In this document: positions 40,207 to 49,037 of the stretch, one piece after another
How positions within the stretch are numbered: position 1 is the first letter of the stretch
Layout: each line of letters starts with the position of its first letter
Assembly: GCA_023382975.1 (NCBI GenBank)
Contig: JAHDXO010000051.1
Coordinates: 19,807 to 83,806 of the forward strand
Length of the DNA stretch: 64,000 nucleotides
DNA from: Pirellulaceae bacterium
GTDB taxonomy: Bacteria > Planctomycetota > Planctomycetia > Pirellulales > Pirellulaceae
Direction: 5' to 3'
Translations under genes and position numbers: made by a program
The notes under the pieces: generated by a model
Database searches by the model: none
The model's input: only the letters and a program-made list of their open reading frames with translations
What the model was told of the DNA's origin: nothing

Positions 40207-41997
40207 ATGACCGCCCGATTTGCTGTGGGCATCGATTTGGGCACGACCAACAACGTGCTGGCTTATACGGCGTTGGATACCGACGAACCGACGGTCCAGG
40301 TTCTGCAAATTCCGCAATTGGTGGCTGCGGCGACGATCGAATCGCGCTCGCAATTGCCCTCGTTCGCGTATCTGGCCAGCGGGCACGAGACGGGTCAGGG
40401 GGCGTTCGATCTGCCGTGGGCATCGGGACGCGACTTTGCCGTTGGCGAGTGGGCGCGGCGCCAGTCGGCCGAGGTGCCCGACCGGACGGTGGGCGCGGCC
40501 AAGAGCTGGCTATGCCACGGGCGGGTCGACCGCCGCGGCGACATCCTGCCCTGGAACGCGCCGCCGGAGGTGCCGAAGATCTCGCCGGTCACCGCCTCGC
40601 AACGCTACTTGGAGCACTTGGCGTCCGCTTGGCAGGATGCGTTCCCGGACGCTCCGCTGGCGGAACAGCACGTCGTCTTGACCGTCCCGGCCTCGTTCGA
40701 TGCCGCGGCCCGCGAGTTGACTCGCGAAGCCGCATTGGCCGCCGGTCTGCCCGCCCATCTGCTGTTGCTCGAAGAGCCCCAATCCGCCGTCTATGCGTGG
40801 GTCGACCAGATCGGCAACCGCTGGCGCCGGTCGATGAAGTTGAATGACGTCCTGCTGGTTTGCGACGTGGGCGGCGGCACCAGCGATTTCACGTTGGTTC
40901 AGGTCGCCGAAGAGAATGGGGAACTGATCCTGCAGCGGGTGGCTGTGGGCAATCACCTGCTGGTCGGCGGCGACAACATGGACTTGGCGCTGGCCTATCA
41001 AGCGTCGCAGATGTTCGCCAACAAGAACGTCCATCTCGACCCTTGGCAGTCCGTATCGCTGTGGCACTCGTGCCGCGCAGCCAAAGAGACGATGCTCGGC
41101 GAGAACGGACCCGGCACATACACCCTGTCGGTGCTGGGCCGCGGCAGCAAGCTGATCGGCGGGACCGTTTCCGTCGAGATCAAACGGAAGATGGTGTCCG
41201 ATTTGTTGGTCGAGGGTTTCTTTCCCCACTGCGGCATCGACGAACGTCCGGCACGGCAGCGTGCGTCGGGGTTTCAGGACATCGGACTGCCCTACGAGCA
41301 GGACACGGCCGTGACGCGGCACTTGGCCGCGTTCCTGCAGGATCACGGCGACGGAGGCCGAGGCGGAGCGGTCCGCCCCACGCACCTGCTGCTGAACGGC
41401 GGCGTGTTCAAGGCCAAGGTGCTCTCCGAGCGTTTGACCGAAGTGCTGACGCAGTGGGCCGACGGTCAAGCGCCGCAGCGGTTGGAGGGCGAGCACGATT
41501 TGGACAACGCCGTGGCCCGAGGCGCCGCGTACTACGGCTGGGCAAAGCATCGCGGCGGCGTGCGCATCCGCGGCGGCACGGCGCGGTCCTACTACGTCGG
41601 CATCGAAACGGCCGGGCTAGCCATCCCCGGCGCGCCGCGCCCGTTGCGCGCGCTGTGCGTCGCTCCGCTGGGGATGGAAGAGGGAGACCAGGCCGACGTG
41701 CCCTCCGGCGAGATCGGGCTGGTCGTCGGCCAACCGGCCCAGTTCCGGTTCTTCAGCTCGCCGGTTCGCAAGCAGGATCGTGTGGGCGATGTACTGACGT
41801 CGTGGTCGGGCGACGAACTGGCCGAGACCGATTCGTTGGAAGCCACACTCGAACCGGACCAGTCGATCGAGGAACCGTACGTACCCGTGAAGTTCCAGTC
41901 CCGCGTCACCGAACTGGGCATGTTCGAGCTGTGGTGCGTGAGCACGAAAAGCGACAAGCAATGGAAACTGGAGTTCAGCGTGCGCGAAGAAGACTAG
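40207..41997 (+). CDS. Hsp70-family (DnaK-like) protein
   Basis: 596 residues, cytoplasmic. The actin-type ATPase motifs are complete: phosphate 1 VGIDLGTTNNVLAY, phosphate 2 VCDVGGGTSDFTLVQV and adenosine motif LLLNGGVFKAKVLSERL. The C-terminal 150 residues form a short beta-rich substrate-binding-like domain without the helical lid of DnaK. AGGAAA precedes the ATG, and the upstream DUF2760 gene is co-transcribed. The third gene often seen in such clusters (a larger Hsp70 relative) is missing here. Clients are unknown. Confidence 0.9.
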   Translation: MTARFAVGIDLGTTNNVLAYTALDTDEPTVQVLQIPQLVAAATIESRSQLPSFAYLASGHETGQGAFDLPWASGRDFAVGEWARRQSAEVPDRTVGAAKSWLCHGRVDRRGDILPWNAPPEVPKISPVTASQRYLEHLASAWQDAFPDAPLAEQHVVLTVPASFDAAARELTREAALAAGLPAHLLLLEEPQSAVYAWVDQIGNRWRRSMKLNDVLLVCDVGGGTSDFTLVQVAEENGELILQRVAVGNHLLVGGDNMDLALAYQASQMFANKNVHLDPWQSVSLWHSCRAAKETMLGENGPGTYTLSVLGRGSKLIGGTVSVEIKRKMVSDLLVEGFFPHCGIDERPARQRASGFQDIGLPYEQDTAVTRHLAAFLQDHGDGGRGGAVRPTHLLLNGGVFKAKVLSERLTEVLTQWADGQAPQRLEGEHDLDNAVARGAAYYGWAKHRGGVRIRGGTARSYYVGIETAGLAIPGAPRPLRALCVAPLGMEEGDQADVPSGEIGLVVGQPAQFRFFSSPVRKQDRVGDVLTSWSGDELAETDSLEATLEPDQSIEEPYVPVKFQSRVTELGMFELWCVSTKSDKQWKLEFSVREED

Positions 41998-42054
41998 GCT
42001 TGGTCTCAAAGTCGAGCCGTTGCGTTCCGGTTCGCTGTACGCAGGAGAACGACA

Positions 42055-44406
42055 ATGAACTTGCATCGGCAAGCGTGGGAGTTGCGTCGAGCGGTGTGGG
42101 GGCTGATCGGAGCGGTGGTCTGTCTGTGTTGGGGGGCGAGTGCCGTTGGAAACGACGGTCGTCTCTTGCATCAGGTGGCTGAGCCACGCGAGGAAATCGA
42201 CGGCGCTCCCCGCGCCAGCGACGTTTGCATGCGGTCCCTCCGTCCGCGTCCGATCCATGCGCGGGATCCGCACGATACCTTGGAGGCGATGCGGGGCTTC
42301 CATGTAACCTGGCTGGAATGGACCTACGGCAACGACCGGCAGTTCATCCGCAAGGTTCACGATTCGGGAGCGACCTTCGGCGGCGCCCTGGCCGCAGGAT
42401 CCTACGCGGGCGACCAACCGCACGAGAACTGGAACGTGCGGAACCTGGCCGGGACGCCCGTCTATGCGACTTGGATGCGCGCGTGGAGCAAGCCGAATCC
42501 CTGGGGTTGTGCCAACCATCCCGAGTTCCGCGCCGGGCACGTCCGCGCTGCGATCGCCGCGGTCGAAGCCGGTGCGGACGTGCTGCAACGCGACGAACCG
42601 GGCCAGAATATGCATGCGTTGAACTGGGGCGGTTGCTTCTGCGACCATTGCATGGACGGATTCCGCGTTTGGCTGGACCAACACGCCGATCGGGAGATCC
42701 TGCGCCAGTTGCAGGTTGGCGACCTGGACCGTTTCGACTACCGCGACTATCTGCGGCAGCGCGACGCCCCCGTGGGCGATGACTTCCACCGTTGGCCCGG
42801 CGACCAACTGAAGCAGTATTTCAGCGCCTTTCAGATCGAATCCACAGTGGCCTTTAACCGTTGGTGGCGGGCCCAGTTGAACGCGCATGTCGGGCGGCAA
42901 TTTCCCGTGTCGTGCAACAACGGGGTGCGGAACTGGCGTGACATCGAACAGGTGTTCGACTATTGCATCGGCGAGCTTTCGGCCAGCCATGCGACGCCCG
43001 AGTTCCTCCATGCCGCCATGCGACAAGCCGCCGCCCTCGGAAAGACCCAGACCGTGACCATGCCGCTGCGCCGAGGCGGCGAGCAGGAGACGCCCGACTG
43101 GGTGCGCCACACGCGCCAGACGATCGCGACGGTCTACGCAACCGGGGGCCATATCGAGATGCCTTGGGATACCTATCTGCCCACTCCCGACGCGCAGCGT
43201 TATTTCGGCAAGCCCGAAAACTACGCCGACTTGACTGGTTTCGTGCGCGGTATGGCGTCGCTGCTGGACGGCTATTCGGAGGCTTTCGCGTGCGGCGGCG
43301 ACATCGTGGACTCGCGGTGGCTGGACACGCTGCCGCCCATCACGCCCGCGACCCGCGACATCGTTGCGTTCGCCCGAGCTGTCCCGGACGCTGCCGAGCG
43401 GCCCGTGGTGGTCCATCTGGTCGACTGGCGAGACGAGCCGCAGTCCTTCCGCCTGTCGCTGCGACCGCAAGCCTTTTTCGGCGGCAAGCCGCTGCGTCTG
43501 CGGCTGTGTACGCCGGTGCTGCCTTACGAACAGGAAGCCCACGAGCGGGCGTTTCGCACCGGGAACTACGCGGGGCTGGTTCAGGAAACCACTCTGGCGC
43601 AAGGGTATGTGAGTACCGTGGACATTCCCGCGTTGGGACCGTGGGGAGTGTTGGTGGTCGAGCCGGATTTGACGGCGACCGATGGGATCTGGCCGCCGAC
43701 GTTCGCGACCGGGCGGGCCGAGTTTTTCACGGACACGTCGCTCGTGCTGGATTGCGCCACGCCCGGAGCCAGCATTCACTACACGTTGGATGGAAGCACG
43801 CCAACCCTCGATTCCCCGCGTTACACCGCGCCGATCGTGATCCGGGACGACACCACCGTTTCGGCCGTCGCCGTCCGAGGCGCCGCGGTATCGGCCACCG
43901 TTTCGGCTCGCTTTGTCAAGAAGGTACGGCCGCCCAACCTGATTCCGAACGGCGATTTTGCCAAAGGACTGGAAGGCTGGCAGCGAGTCGTTGCCAAGGC
44001 GGACGAGGACGCGCTGCAGGTCGATGTCGAATGCAACGCCAAGCTGTCGACACCCAACGCCGCCGGTTTGGTCATTCGAAAACCGACAGGCGTGGTTTAT
44101 CACCTGCGCCTGGTCCATCCGTTTCAGGCCCGGCCAGGTGCGCAATACACCCTGACGTTCCAAGCCGTCGCCGACGGTCCCGTCCGATGCCGCGTCGGCT
44201 TGCAGGCGCGTCATGCCCCGCACAAGGTTCTGGGCATGAAGCACGAAGCCATCGGCACGGTTCCGCAACGTTACACCGTGCGGGGAGGCGGGTTGCTCGA
44301 GAGCGAGGCGGGTGAGTATCTCGTCCAGTTCGACGTCGGTGACCAGGAAAACGCCGGGCGCACCCTCTGGATCGCCGACGTCCACCTGGAAGAAACCTTC
44401 GAGTGA
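42055..44406 (+). CDS. large exported TIM-barrel-like protein with chitobiase/hexosaminidase-type C-terminal domain
   Basis: 783 residues. After a signal segment (RRAVWGLIGAVVCLCWGASAVG) the body has barrel-like motifs: FHVTWLEWTYGN, ADVLQRDEPGQNMH, GGCFCDHCMDGFRVWL and GGHIEMPWDTYLP. Residues 560-630 (LDCATPGASIHYTLDGSTPT...YTAPIVI) are a CHB_HEX_C-type domain. A carbohydrate-binding-like sandwich ends the protein (NLIPNGDFAKGLEGWQRV). Probably acts on or binds a polysaccharide; the catalytic residues are not assigned. AGGAGAA precedes the ATG. Confidence 0.72.
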   Translation: MNLHRQAWELRRAVWGLIGAVVCLCWGASAVGNDGRLLHQVAEPREEIDGAPRASDVCMRSLRPRPIHARDPHDTLEAMRGFHVTWLEWTYGNDRQFIRKVHDSGATFGGALAAGSYAGDQPHENWNVRNLAGTPVYATWMRAWSKPNPWGCANHPEFRAGHVRAAIAAVEAGADVLQRDEPGQNMHALNWGGCFCDHCMDGFRVWLDQHADREILRQLQVGDLDRFDYRDYLRQRDAPVGDDFHRWPGDQLKQYFSAFQIESTVAFNRWWRAQLNAHVGRQFPVSCNNGVRNWRDIEQVFDYCIGELSASHATPEFLHAAMRQAAALGKTQTVTMPLRRGGEQETPDWVRHTRQTIATVYATGGHIEMPWDTYLPTPDAQRYFGKPENYADLTGFVRGMASLLDGYSEAFACGGDIVDSRWLDTLPPITPATRDIVAFARAVPDAAERPVVVHLVDWRDEPQSFRLSLRPQAFFGGKPLRLRLCTPVLPYEQEAHERAFRTGNYAGLVQETTLAQGYVSTVDIPALGPWGVLVVEPDLTATDGIWPPTFATGRAEFFTDTSLVLDCATPGASIHYTLDGSTPTLDSPRYTAPIVIRDDTTVSAVAVRGAAVSATVSARFVKKVRPPNLIPNGDFAKGLEGWQRVVAKADEDALQVDVECNAKLSTPNAAGLVIRKPTGVVYHLRLVHPFQARPGAQYTLTFQAVADGPVRCRVGLQARHAPHKVLGMKHEAIGTVPQRYTVRGGGLLESEAGEYLVQFDVGDQENAGRTLWIADVHLEETFE

Positions 44407-44428
44407 AGATCGCTCGAGAAAAGAGGCG

Positions 44429-44899
44429 TCAGTCGACCTGTTCCAGTTCGTACTGAAAACGCTCGACCGCTTCGAACGGGTTCAGGTTGAACAGGGCGCG
44501 GCCGTCGGTGCTCCAGTCGCGACCGTCGAACAGAAAAACGGCCGTTGCGTCCCGCGTATTGGCAGCCGCTGATCGCTCGCGGACACTTCCCCCCTCGCCC
44601 GGCGCGAAGAAAATGGTCAACCCCACAAACGCTCGCAACTGGCCGGTGCTCCGGTCGGTGGCAAAGACTGCCTCGTCTTCGAAGCTGCAATCTCGCCAGA
44701 CCATACCCCGCGCCTTGCTAGCAGCCGAAGCCATGTTCAAAAAATCCACTTCAAGCCACTCTCGCCGGAGATGGAACCGTTTCCGGGCCTTTTCGAAACG
44801 AATGCCCAACTGGTGCCGCCGCCAGTACGGCCAAGCCAGCATTCCCATGGCTCCCAGCACCGCCGCGATCGTAAGAACGAACCACCAGGACTCGCTCAT
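44429..44899 (-). CDS. small membrane-anchored protein, unknown function
   Basis: 156 residues with one N-terminal membrane helix (SWWFVLTIAAVLGAMGMLAWPYW) and a cytoplasmic domain (RFHLRREWLEVDFLNMA, GLTIFFAPGEGGS, DATAVFLFDGRDWSTDGRALFNLNP). I do not recognise the family. It is convergent with the 42055 gene and separated from it by 22 nt. GGGAG precedes the ATG. Confidence 0.72.
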   Translation of the reverse strand: MSESWWFVLTIAAVLGAMGMLAWPYWRRHQLGIRFEKARKRFHLRREWLEVDFLNMASAASKARGMVWRDCSFEDEAVFATDRSTGQLRAFVGLTIFFAPGEGGSVRERSAAANTRDATAVFLFDGRDWSTDGRALFNLNPFEAVERFQYELEQVD

Positions 44900-44989
44900 C
44901 TGAATTTGCTCCCGCCAGGGTTGCCCATGTGCCCGCCTCTTTCATTCTAGGATTGTATCCGACTGACGGGCTCGCGGGCAACTGTGCGA

Positions 44990-45020
44990 ATTGTAGCCCG
45001 CGGGGGCCGAACGCGGGTCG
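44990..45020. repeat. single inverted copy of the GCCCGCGG..CGAACGCGGG repeat
   Basis: tagcccgcgggggccgaacg with cgggtcgg is the reverse of the conserved start of the 315-bp tandem repeats at 12547, 12862 and 13178. It lies in the 245-nt gap before the 45145 gene. Confidence 0.55.
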
Positions 45021-45144
45021 GACCACCAAGAATCTCCAAGCATTGAAGTTCCTGCTTTCACGAGTAGCAGGGGCGATTGCGACGGGATACACTGACGCGA
45101 AAAGCCCGTTTTGCTCAATCCGCACTTCTGGGGATGACTGAATC

Positions 45145-46557
45145 ATGACTCTCACCGCGATCTGCCGTTTGCTGTCCGTTGTCCTCGCCGTCTGGACCGT
45201 GGGCGCGGTTGCTTCGCTTGCCCGGGCCGCGGACGACGCGAACCGAATTCGACCTTGGGATCAGGATCCCCGCTACTGGCAGTACCGTGGCCAACCGGTG
45301 CTGTTGCTGGGCGGCAGCAAGGACGACAACCTGTTCCAGATCCCCGACCTGAAGGAGCATCTGGACGAAATGGCGAAATGCGGCGCGAATTACATCCGCA
45401 ACACGATGAGCGACCGCCCGGACAAAGGCTTCGAGGTCTATCCCTACCGCAAACTGGCCGACGGGCGTTACGACTTGAATCAGTGGAACGACGAGTATTG
45501 GCAGCGTTTCGAGAACCTGCTGCGTTGGACGGCCGAGCGGAACATCGTTGTGCAGATCGAAGTCTGGGATCGTTTCGATCACGCTCGCGACAACTGGCTG
45601 CCTCTGCCCTACAACCCGAAGAACAACATCAACTACACGTATGCCGAATCGGGTTTCGAGGAACAGTATCCGGACCATCCGGGACGCAACCGGCAACCGT
45701 TCTTCTTCACCACGCCCAAGCAGCGCAACAACACGGTGCTGCTGCCCTACCAGCAGCGGTTTGTCGACAAGATGTTGTCGTACTCGCTGCTATACGACCA
45801 CGTGTTGTACTGCATGGACAACGAGACGTCGGGCCAGGAAGCGTGGGGCGCCTACTGGGCCGAGTACATCCGCCGGCGAGCCGCCGAGGCGGGCAAGCGG
45901 GTCTGCGTCACCGAGATGTGGGATGCCTGGGATCTGAAGTCCGAGGAACACCGGCGGACGCTGGACCATCCCGAACGGTACGACTTTGCCGACGTCTCGC
46001 AGAACAATCAGAAGATGGGCCAGGAGCATTGGGACAATTTCCAATGGGTCCGCCAGCACATCGCCGACAAGCCGCGGCCGTTGAACACGGTCAAGACCTA
46101 CGGAGCGGACGGTGGCCGGTACGGCAATAACCAGGACGGTCTGGAGCGTTGGTGGCGGCACGTCATCGGCGGCGCGGCGTCCGCCCGTTTCCACCGCCCG
46201 GATTCGGGATTGGGACTGAGCGAAGCGGCCGCCGCTTCGATTCGGGCGGCCCGCAAGCTCGAGTCGCTGATCAAGATGTGGGAGGTCGAACCAGCCAACC
46301 ACCTGCTGAGCGAGCGGGCGGAGAACGAAGCCTACTTGGCAGCCCGGCCCGGTGCGGCGTACGCGTTGTACTTCGCCAACGGCGGTTCGGTCGGTCTGGA
46401 TTTGCGCCAGACCCCCGGCCGCTTCGACATCCGGTGGATCGAGATCGCCACGGGCGAGTGGTCCAAACGCAGTGCGATCGACGGTGGCGCGATCGTCGCG
46501 ATCGATGCGCCGGAGCCGGGCAACTGGGTCGCGGCGATCGTTCGGGCGACTCCCTAA
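45145..46557 (+). CDS. exported putative glycosidase (DUF4038/collagen-binding-type architecture)
   Basis: 470 residues. The signal peptide MTLTAICRLLSVVLAVWTVGAVASLARA is followed by PRYWQYRGQPVLLLGGSKDDNLFQI, the usual opening of a clan GH-A-like barrel. Other motifs are MAKCGANYIRNTM, NIVVQIEVWDRFD, LYCMDNETSG and KRVCVTEMWDAWD. The last 90 residues (AYALYFANGGSVGLDLRQ, DIRWIEIATGEW, WVAAIVRA) match the small sandwich that follows DUF4038 barrels. The substrate is unknown. Confidence 0.75.
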   Translation: MTLTAICRLLSVVLAVWTVGAVASLARAADDANRIRPWDQDPRYWQYRGQPVLLLGGSKDDNLFQIPDLKEHLDEMAKCGANYIRNTMSDRPDKGFEVYPYRKLADGRYDLNQWNDEYWQRFENLLRWTAERNIVVQIEVWDRFDHARDNWLPLPYNPKNNINYTYAESGFEEQYPDHPGRNRQPFFFTTPKQRNNTVLLPYQQRFVDKMLSYSLLYDHVLYCMDNETSGQEAWGAYWAEYIRRRAAEAGKRVCVTEMWDAWDLKSEEHRRTLDHPERYDFADVSQNNQKMGQEHWDNFQWVRQHIADKPRPLNTVKTYGADGGRYGNNQDGLERWWRHVIGGAASARFHRPDSGLGLSEAAAASIRAARKLESLIKMWEVEPANHLLSERAENEAYLAARPGAAYALYFANGGSVGLDLRQTPGRFDIRWIEIATGEWSKRSAIDGGAIVAIDAPEPGNWVAAIVRATP

Positions 46558-46669
46558 CCAGCCGCCTCAGGGCTATACTTGACCGACCCTAGCCGAATTC
46601 GTGAGAATTCGGGCTGTTCCAGACCATGCGTGCCATTCCAACCCATTCCGCCTTCCGGAGTCTCCGCCG

Positions 46670-47992
46670 ATGAACCTGCCGAATCCTCCCCTTGTCGCAC
46701 GGCCGTCGCGCCGCGGCTTCTTGAAAGTGTCTTCGGCCGCCGCTGTGGCGAGCGCCTTGCCCCGTGCCGCGCACGTCCACGCCGCGGGCAGCGACGAAAT
46801 CAAGATCGCGCTGATCGGCTGTGGCGGGCGCGGACTGTCCGCGGCGGTCCAAGCGATCCGCAACGCCGCCGGCGCACGTGTGAAACTGGTCGCCTTAGCG
46901 GACGCATTCCAGGATCGCGTGGATACCGCGCAGAAAATCATCGGCGCGCAGTTGCCCGATCGCGTGGACGTTCCGGACGAGCGGAAATTCGTCGGGCTGG
47001 ACGCTTACCAGAAGGCCACCCAGTGCGATGTCGACATGGTCCTGCTGTGCGGCCCGCCCGGTTTCCGGCCGGCGCAGTTCGAGGCCGCGGTGGCAGCCGG
47101 CAAGCACGTGTTCATGGAGAAGCCCGTGGCTACCGACGCGCCCGGCGTCCGCCGCATCATGGCAGCGAACGAGCAGGCCAAACAGAAAGGACTGGCGGTC
47201 GCGGTCGGGCACCACCTGCGGCACGAGGTCAAGCACCGCGATGCGGTCGCCCGGATCCACGACGGCGCGATCGGCGATCTGCAGTACCTGCGAGCCTACT
47301 TTAACAGCACGGGCGTCTGGGTCCGCGGCCGTCAGGAGGGCCAGAGCGAGATGCAGTACCAAGTACGCAACTGGTACTACTTCACGTGGCTCAGCGGCGA
47401 CCACATCGTCGAGCAGCACGTGCATGACCTGGACGTCTGCAACTGGATGGCTCAGGGCGTGCCCGTCGAGGCCCAGGGCAGCGGCGGACGGCAGGTGCGG
47501 ATCGGACCCGACTACGGCGAGATCTTCGACCATCACACGGTCGAGTTCACCTACGCCAACGGCCTGAAGATGTTCAGCTACTGCCGCCACATCCCGCACT
47601 GTTGGAACAGCTTTGCCCAGCACGCGCACGGCAGCAAGGGCAGCGTCCATATCGAAGGGCACGGCCGCGCGGAGATCCGGATCGCCGGACAGGCGCCGGT
47701 CCAGCTTGACCGCGGGCCGGACGGACACCAACTGGAGCACGACCATCTGTTCGCTGCCTTGCTCGAAGGTCAGCCTTACAACGAAGGCGACTACGGCGCC
47801 AGCAGCTCGATGACCGCCATCCTGGGCCGCATGGCTTGCTACTCGGGGCAAGTCATCCGCTGGGACGACGCGTTGAATTCCCAGATCGATCTGTGCCCCG
47901 AGTCGATGGCCTGGGACGCCGAAACGAAAGTCAAGCCGGGACCGGACGGTCTGTACGCCTGCGCCATGCCCGGCACCACCAAAGTGATTTAG
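46670..47992 (+). CDS. Tat-exported Gfo/Idh/MocA-family oxidoreductase
   Basis: 440 residues. The twin-arginine signal is SRRGFLKVSSAAAVASALPRAAHVHA. The Rossmann fold begins KIALIGCGGRGLS; the family's lysine is in FMEKPVATDAPGVR; the C-terminal sheet domain has QVRNWYYFTWLSGDHIVEQHVHDLDVCNW. Such enzymes oxidise sugars or inositols with bound NAD(P), and the Tat route would carry the folded holoenzyme out. ATG 46670 follows GGAG. A second member is at 61002-62321. Confidence 0.9.
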   Translation: MNLPNPPLVARPSRRGFLKVSSAAAVASALPRAAHVHAAGSDEIKIALIGCGGRGLSAAVQAIRNAAGARVKLVALADAFQDRVDTAQKIIGAQLPDRVDVPDERKFVGLDAYQKATQCDVDMVLLCGPPGFRPAQFEAAVAAGKHVFMEKPVATDAPGVRRIMAANEQAKQKGLAVAVGHHLRHEVKHRDAVARIHDGAIGDLQYLRAYFNSTGVWVRGRQEGQSEMQYQVRNWYYFTWLSGDHIVEQHVHDLDVCNWMAQGVPVEAQGSGGRQVRIGPDYGEIFDHHTVEFTYANGLKMFSYCRHIPHCWNSFAQHAHGSKGSVHIEGHGRAEIRIAGQAPVQLDRGPDGHQLEHDHLFAALLEGQPYNEGDYGASSSMTAILGRMACYSGQVIRWDDALNSQIDLCPESMAWDAETKVKPGPDGLYACAMPGTTKVI

Positions 47993-48025
47993 GCCAGCGA
48001 GGAAATAGCGGTCCCAAGAATAGTA

Positions 48026-48076
48026 GTCGTCACGCTCCGTCGTGACGACACGTCATCACGACGGAGCGTGATGACC
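48026..48076. repeat. long inverted repeat between genes
   Basis: gtcacgctccgtcgtgacga and tcatcacgacggagcgtgat are inverted arms of a palindromic element in the 172-nt gap. A fragment of the acaggc-type element (tagcacaggccgccagcgcc) follows at 48122-48145. Confidence 0.7.
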
Positions 48077-48164
48077 ACATTGACAAACCGACCGTTATTG
48101 ATTCGCCGGTCATTACCCGCGTAGCACAGGCCGCCAGCGCCTGTAAACCCCTGGAGTTTCCCTG

Positions 48165-49037
48165 ATGCATCCTTTGATCGAGACCCTGCTCACCGGCAGC
48201 CCGGTAATCACCGACGGGGCGTGGGGCACGCAGATGCAGGCCCGCGGATTGCCGATCGGCGGCTGTCCGGACGAGTGGAACCTGACGCACGCCGAATTGG
48301 TCGAACAGGTTCCGCGCGCCTATATCGAGGCGGGCAGCCAGATCGTGCTGAGCAACACGTTCCGGGCCAACCGCGTGGCCTTGGCCGACTACGGCTTGGC
48401 GGATCAAGCCGCGGCGATCAGCCGCGCCGGCGCGGAGATCTCGCGCCGGGCCGCTGGCGACCGGGCGCGGGTGTTCGCCTCGATCGGTCCCAGCGGCAAA
48501 ATGCTGATGGCGGGCGACGTCGATCCGGACGAACTGCTGGCGGCGTTCCGCGAGCAGGCTCAGGCGCTGGCCGCCGGCGGCGCGGACGGCTTGGTCGTCG
48601 AGACGATGGCCGAACTGGACGAGGCGCGGTTGGCGATCCAAGCGGCGAAGGAGACCGGACTGCCCGTGGTCGGCTGCATGGTGTTCGACTCCGGCGCGGC
48701 GCTAGATCGGACGATGATGGGCGTCACGCCCGAGCAGGCCGCGGCCGCGCTGACCGAAGCCGGCGTGGACGTGGTCGGAGCGAACTGCGGGCAAGGTATC
48801 GCCGGCTATGTCGATATCTGCCGCCGTCTGCACTCGGCGACCGACCGGCCGATCTGGATCAAAGCCAACGCGGGCCTGCCCGAGATGATCGACGGCCAGG
48901 TGGTGTACAAGACGACCGCCGCCGAGTTCGCCAGTCACGGTCCCGCGCTGGTCGAGGCCGGCGCCCGTTTCGTCGGCGGTTGCTGCGGCACCAGTCCCGA
49001 CTATATCCGCGCCTTGTGCCAGGAGCTGCGTCCATGA
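48165..49037 (+). CDS. homocysteine S-methyltransferase-family protein
   Basis: 290 residues, a zinc-dependent methyltransferase barrel. DGAWGTQMQARG opens the fold; the zinc ligands are the Cys in VVGANCG and Cys273-Cys274 in FVGGCCGTSPDYI. GGAG precedes the ATG. Its TGA overlaps the ATG of a UroD-family methyltransferase (ATGA), so the two are coupled. Together they look like a methyl-transfer system in which a corrinoid carries the methyl group. The methyl donor is unknown; homocysteine is the family's usual acceptor. Confidence 0.88.
   Translation: MHPLIETLLTGSPVITDGAWGTQMQARGLPIGGCPDEWNLTHAELVEQVPRAYIEAGSQIVLSNTFRANRVALADYGLADQAAAISRAGAEISRRAAGDRARVFASIGPSGKMLMAGDVDPDELLAAFREQAQALAAGGADGLVVETMAELDEARLAIQAAKETGLPVVGCMVFDSGAALDRTMMGVTPEQAAAALTEAGVDVVGANCGQGIAGYVDICRRLHSATDRPIWIKANAGLPEMIDGQVVYKTTAAEFASHGPALVEAGARFVGGCCGTSPDYIRALCQELRP

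Noticed and set aside
41617..44385. 922-codon minus-strand frame
   Set aside because: Antisense across two genes (Hsp70 and the CHB_HEX_C-containing protein) and their gap, so it cannot be a single real gene.
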